Source of the DNA: Nitrososphaerota archaeon
GTDB taxonomy: Archaea; Thermoproteota; Nitrososphaeria; Nitrososphaerales; CADDZS01
Assembly: GCA_027886795.1 (NCBI GenBank)
Contig: JAPCJU010000041.1
Location: 1-8,370, forward strand
DNA length: 8,370 bases
Direction of reading: 5' to 3'
The notes below the pieces were generated by a model. It made no database searches. It had not been told where the DNA came from and was given only the letters and a program-made list of their open reading frames with translations. Positions 5,160 to 8,370 of this stretch are shown piece after piece; positions within the stretch are counted from its first letter, which is position 1; the number at the start of each line of letters is the position of its first letter. The position numbers were made by a program, and so were the translations under genes.

Positions 5160-6344
5160 TCATGAATAAGACTCGAATTCGGCTCCCAGTAACTTGATTG
5201 CGATCTTCTGCTCCAATATCTGGTCCGTTCCTTCGTAGATTCTGCAAGCTCTGGTGTCAACTAGGTGTCTTGCAGGCCTGTTCTCGAACGAGAAACCATT
5301 CGCGCCGAAAACTTGCAAGGCGCGATCGGCCGCTCGGAAAGACACATTCGCAGCATGGTACTTCGCTTCCGCGATAGACCAGTCAGCTTCCGATCGCAAA
5401 TCTTGATTTTCCGGAGACTCGTCCGATTTTACTTTCATCACGGCCGCTTTGTATGTCAGCATCCTGGAAGCTTCAAGATCGATCGATATTTTCGCTATTT
5501 CCCTCTGGACGAGTTGATGCTTTCCAATTTTCTTTTTGTGCTGGACCCGCTCGCGCGCGTACACTAATGCCTCATCGAGACAATCCTGGGCGACTCCCAC
5601 GCAACCTGCAGCAACTGAAAGTCTGCCGCTCATAAGCGCCGAGTATGCGACGCTCAATCCCTTTCCGACCGGTCCCAGAAGATTTTCTTTGGGAATCCGG
5701 CAGTTTGAAAAATAAAGCAACCCGGTATCGGAGCTCGGGAGCCCTAATTTGTTTTTTATGGGCTCTGAGGAAAATCCTTCAAAATTTCTTTCCACGAGAA
5801 ATGCGCACATTCCTTCGGATTTTCCCTTTGGATATGCAAATACAACGATTAAATCAGCTATTGACCCGTTTGAGATCCACGCCTTTTGCCCATCCAAGTA
5901 ATAAATGCCATTACGTTCCACAAAGCTTGATTTCATGGCAGAAGGATCTGATCCTGCCGTTGGCTCGGTAAGTCCAAACGCCATCACCATCTCCCCATTC
6001 GTAGTTCGCGGAAGGTACCTCTGTTTTTGTTCTTCGCTCCCCCATTTTTGAAGAGTCAGTTGTCCTAACGAAACATGACCGGAGAAGAATGTCCTGATAC
6101 CGGTGCCCTCCCGACCCACGCGCTCCAAAACAAGTGCGTAGGTCAGCGCGTCGGCGCCCTGCCCCTCTCCGTACTTTCTTGAGATCGGCAGTCCCAGGAG
6201 ATGAGCTTCTTTGAACACCGGCAAGACTTGGTCGTTGAAACGCCGTTCCAGATAGCATCTGTTTTCGACAGGCCTGATCTTCTTGCATGCCTCGTCTGTA
6301 ACTTCTAGGATCAACTTTTGCTCGTCGGAAAGATCGAAATTCAT
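5160..6344 (-). CDS. Acyl-CoA dehydrogenase
   Basis: This complete FAD-dependent acyl-CoA dehydrogenase has 394 residues and catalyses the first step of beta-oxidation or branched acyl-CoA breakdown, with EtfAB as acceptor. Numbering from the chosen ATG (6344-6342), the N-terminus MNFDLSDEQKLIL is the usual family opening. The middle domain carries signature 1, AFGLTEPTAGSDPSAM (about 122-137), and QKAWISNG (153-160). The C-terminal domain has QVFGANGFS (344-352) and RIYEGTDQIL, with Glu371 as the likely catalytic base. An in-frame GTG at 6363-6365 would add seven residues but is less family-like. The ATG also places a T-rich box about 28 bases upstream. The gene heads the minus-strand block, 288 bases before etfB, and is divergent from the peptidase. 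Substrate length is not determinable by eye. Confidence 0.96.
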   Translation of the reverse strand: MNFDLSDEQKLILEVTDEACKKIRPVENRCYLERRFNDQVLPVFKEAHLLGLPISRKYGEGQGADALTYALVLERVGREGTGIRTFFSGHVSLGQLTLQKWGSEEQKQRYLPRTTNGEMVMAFGLTEPTAGSDPSAMKSSFVERNGIYYLDGQKAWISNGSIADLIVVFAYPKGKSEGMCAFLVERNFEGFSSEPIKNKLGLPSSDTGLLYFSNCRIPKENLLGPVGKGLSVAYSALMSGRLSVAAGCVGVAQDCLDEALVYARERVQHKKKIGKHQLVQREIAKISIDLEASRMLTYKAAVMKVKSDESPENQDLRSEADWSIAEAKYHAANVSFRAADRALQVFGANGFSFENRPARHLVDTRACRIYEGTDQILEQKIAIKLLGAEFESYS

Positions 6345-6368
6345 CGAACCCTTAGGCAGTTTCACGCA

Positions 6369-6385
6369 TCCAAAAGCCTTTTTCC
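6369..6385. promoter_or_regulatory. Divergent promoter region with a central inverted repeat
   Basis: Sixty-five bases separate the dehydrogenase ATG (6344) from the peptidase ATG (6410). AAAAG-C-CTTTT (6372-6382) is centred at 6377, exactly 33 bases from each ATG. Its two halves give weak T-rich boxes on each strand (CTTTTTCC on plus at 6378-6385, CTTTTGGA on minus at 6376-6369), both about 28 bases before their start codons, as expected for leaderless archaeal promoters. Neither is a good TATA box. Confidence 0.35.
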
Positions 6386-6409
6386 ATCAAGCAAAGAGCC
6401 GTTTTCAGA

Positions 6410-7537
6410 ATGACGGCACAAGCAGTTGATTCAGAGAAAAGGGTTCGCAAGATATTCGCGCAGATGGACGAATCAAATCGCGAAAGCCCCGAGGCATTGA
6501 TCCTCGCAAACGGAGTTGAGCCCCATCTTGATGCATCTTTCTTTTACATCACGGGATTTCCGTACGGCCTTTTCGAGGGCTCTTTTCTCCTTGCAAAAAG
6601 AGATGGAAAGATTTCGCTGGTGACCTCACCACTTGAGGAACCCATTGCCAAAATATACGCAAAAGGAATCGATGTCCTTACAGCGTCTGATAGCGCCGAA
6701 GCGAAGTCGACTTTAGGATCTCTGGGTAGTGAAATCAAATCACTGGCCCTGAATTCACCTGAACTAAACTACAAATCCTTCCTCGAGATCAAATCGGTTT
6801 TCAGAAATTCAAAACTGATAGACGCGTCCGAGGCGTTCGAGTCTGCCCGTCTGGTAAAAGATGAAGCTGAAATTGAATCAATCCAGAAAGCGTGTGACAT
6901 TGCATCTGGGGTTTACAAAAAGATCCCAAAGATGCTTTCCGCGGGAGTAACGGAAAGTACGGTCGCCGCAAAGATGGCTTTTGAAATGCAAAAAGCAGGA
7001 GGAACGGGGGTTTCTTTTGACTCGATAGTAGCGTTCGGGAAAAATAGCGCGGAACCCCATTATTCGGCTGGTCAGGCGAGGCTCAAGACCGGACAATTTG
7101 TGCTCTGTGACTATGGAACAAAGTTCAGGAGATACTGCTCCGACATCACTCGGACTCTGGTTTTTGGAAAAGCCTCGAAAAAGCAAAAGAGGATGTACGA
7201 GATAATTAGGGCAGCGCTGCAACTGGGGACGGAACTCTGCGTTCCCGAAAATACCGGAGAGTTTGTGCACTCGAAGGTTGCAGCTTTCATCGATTCAACA
7301 GAATTCAAAGGGAGGTTCATCCATTCTACTGGCCACTCTCTGGGCCTCTCCGTCCACGACGGACCAGGGCTTTCAAACCGATTCAAGAAAAAGCTAAAGC
7401 CGGGGATGGTGATGACGGTGGAACCGGGAATTTACGTTCCTGAATTTGGCGGCGTAAGAATAGAAGATGACGTCCTTGTCACTCAGGATAAGCCACGTGT
7501 GCTGACCTCGGCCGCAAGAGAACTAATCGAAGTCTGA
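6410..7537 (+). CDS. M24 family metallopeptidase (Xaa-Pro dipeptidase/aminopeptidase)
   Basis: This 375-residue cytosolic protein has the two-domain layout of proline-specific M24 peptidases. Residues 1-140 form the creatinase-like N-terminal domain, and about 150-375 the pita-bread catalytic domain. All five dinuclear metal ligands are present: Asp234 (LCDYG), Asp245 (CSDITRT), His309 (STGHSLG), Glu338 (VEPGIY) and Glu352 (GGVRIEDD). The accessory histidines His217 (EPHYSAG) and His316 (SVHDGPG) are also kept, so it should be active. Family members cleave Xaa-Pro bonds in peptides, typically with Mn or Co. Whether it acts on dipeptides or longer peptides cannot be told, although the short length suits archaeal PepQ-like enzymes. 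The ATG has no Shine-Dalgarno sequence. It is divergent from the dehydrogenase and 21 bases ahead of the glycosyltransferase, so those two are probably cotranscribed. Confidence 0.93.
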   Translation: MTAQAVDSEKRVRKIFAQMDESNRESPEALILANGVEPHLDASFFYITGFPYGLFEGSFLLAKRDGKISLVTSPLEEPIAKIYAKGIDVLTASDSAEAKSTLGSLGSEIKSLALNSPELNYKSFLEIKSVFRNSKLIDASEAFESARLVKDEAEIESIQKACDIASGVYKKIPKMLSAGVTESTVAAKMAFEMQKAGGTGVSFDSIVAFGKNSAEPHYSAGQARLKTGQFVLCDYGTKFRRYCSDITRTLVFGKASKKQKRMYEIIRAALQLGTELCVPENTGEFVHSKVAAFIDSTEFKGRFIHSTGHSLGLSVHDGPGLSNRFKKKLKPGMVMTVEPGIYVPEFGGVRIEDDVLVTQDKPRVLTSAARELIEV

Positions 7538-7558
7538 GACGTAATCATCCAAATTAGC

Positions 7559-8370
7559 ATGAGAATCCTATACGGAGTTTCTTCTGTCGGACTAGGTCAC
7601 GCGAGGAGGAGCCTCACAATTGCTGACTGGCTCAGGAAATCCACCCCCGGCATAGAAATCGACTGGGTATCTTCGCAACCTGTGATCTCCTTTCTAGAAC
7701 AAAAAGGAGAAAGAATTCTCCCCGTTTCATACAAGCTAGAGTCTTTGAGTTCAGTAATGGAGGAAAGAGTGAGCGCTGGACGCCTAGCTGATATGTCTCG
7801 GGTCGCGCGGATCTCTTCCTCAATTGCGAGGCAGAATTACTTCATGCTGAAAGAATATCTTGGTGGATACGACCTTTTGATACAGGACGAATTTTCAGAG
7901 ACAATGTTCTCGTTCATGTGGGATAAAAAGGCAAAGAATCTACAAGACCGAATCGTGGTCACGGACTACTTTCAGTTTCAATCAGGAGGTACATTCAATC
8001 CCATAACCAGCCTTACGCTTTGGTATGCAAACCGAATGCTCAAGAAAGCGTTTGAAAAATCATCTTTGAGTATCTTCGCGGATGAACTGGATTCGATCCC
8101 GCCGCGCAGGAGAAGCGAAGCGTCAAGAATGTTTGAAATCGTTGGGCCGATCGTCCCTAGTGCTCCAGATGAAAGACGTGATGTTTTGAAAGAAAAAATA
8201 GTTGCAGATCTTTGGGGTCAGCAGTTTGGAACAAGAAAACTTATCGTCGTCGCCATAGGGGGGACTTCTATCGGGAAGTATCTCATCGATTTTCTGAATA
8301 CGAACTCCAAAGAGATTACGGAAAAGCTCGACTGTCTGATTTTGATATTGCTCGGGCCGAGAGTCGAGAG
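7559..8370 (+). CDS. MurG/GT28-like glycosyltransferase, N-terminal part (3' end outside window)
   Basis: An open frame from ATG 7559 runs past the window edge: 270 codons plus two bases, no stop. The N-terminus MRILYGVSSVGLGHARRSL holds the G-x-G-H-x2-R-S loop (11-18) typical of GT-B enzymes related to MurG and UDP-glycosyltransferases. VVTDYF (133-138) and VAIGGTSIGKYLIDF (231-245) fit the end of the N-terminal domain and the first strand and Gly-rich turn of the C-terminal, nucleotide-sugar-binding domain. The predicted role is transfer of a sugar from a nucleotide sugar to a lipid, protein or small molecule. The acceptor is unknown, and an archaeon without murein would not use it as true MurG. 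A distant UDP-GlcNAc 2-epimerase-like relative is possible. It follows the peptidase by 21 bases without a clear promoter. Confidence 0.8.
   Translation, partial: MRILYGVSSVGLGHARRSLTIADWLRKSTPGIEIDWVSSQPVISFLEQKGERILPVSYKLESLSSVMEERVSAGRLADMSRVARISSSIARQNYFMLKEYLGGYDLLIQDEFSETMFSFMWDKKAKNLQDRIVVTDYFQFQSGGTFNPITSLTLWYANRMLKKAFEKSSLSIFADELDSIPPRRRSEASRMFEIVGPIVPSAPDERRDVLKEKIVADLWGQQFGTRKLIVVAIGGTSIGKYLIDFLNTNSKEITEKLDCLILILLGPRVE

Noticed and set aside
5064..5165. 33-codon plus-strand ORF in the acd-etfB spacer
   Set aside because: It starts inside the G6C6 hairpin, has no promoter or ribosome site, and ends over the dehydrogenase stop; most likely chance.
5911..6288. 125-codon open frame inside the acyl-CoA dehydrogenase in another frame
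   Set aside because: The overlapping dehydrogenase frame carries full family signatures. This frame is Arg-rich and motif-free, typical of a frame-shifted shadow.
6878..7270. 130-codon minus-strand frame opposite the M24 peptidase
   Set aside because: It lies opposite two metal-ligand motifs (Asp234, Asp245) of the real gene and has no domain of its own.

Overview
The window looks like archaeal chromosome carrying ordinary energy and lipid metabolism. The archaeal call rests on a good TATA box (TATAAATT) about 31 bases before the etfB start, mostly missing Shine-Dalgarno sequences, several TTG starts, and an M24 peptidase followed by a MurG-like glycosyltransferase. I cannot place the organism further. 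A quinone-using archaeon, for example in the Thermoproteota or Thermoplasmatota, would fit, but that is inference. I see no tRNA, rRNA, CRISPR array, transposase or phage gene, and no defence system.

Layout. Left edge (+ strand): the C-terminal third of an acyl-CoA dehydrogenase, then a small membrane-anchored exported protein with four N-glycosylation sequons. Its stop codon interleaves with that of the convergent minus-strand block. The minus block (6344 down to 916) reads acyl-CoA dehydrogenase, a 288-base spacer, etfB, etfA, and a large membrane iron-sulfur oxidoreductase of the EMO/EtfD type. Right side (+ strand), divergent from the dehydrogenase: an M24 metallopeptidase with a complete metal site, then the first 270 codons of a GT-B glycosyltransferase that runs off the window.

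How the genes work together. The minus block is a nearly self-contained electron route for beta-oxidation. The dehydrogenase oxidises acyl-CoA, the EtfAB flavoprotein takes the electrons, and the membrane protein (NarI-like heme b domain, two ferredoxin-type 4Fe-4S sites, two CCG domains) can pass them to quinone. It stands in for the unrelated classical ETF-QO. The left-edge dehydrogenase may feed the same pool.

Most notable details. etfB and etfA lie in the same frame, separated only by TAG plus one codon before a TTG start, so readthrough would give an EtfB-EtfA fusion. The acd-etfB spacer holds a GGGGGGCCCCCC palindrome with a second G6 run, able to form two mutually exclusive hairpins. 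It also holds a near-palindrome that could be an operator, a terminator-like hairpin and the etf TATA box. A short inverted repeat sits exactly midway between the two divergent ATG codons.
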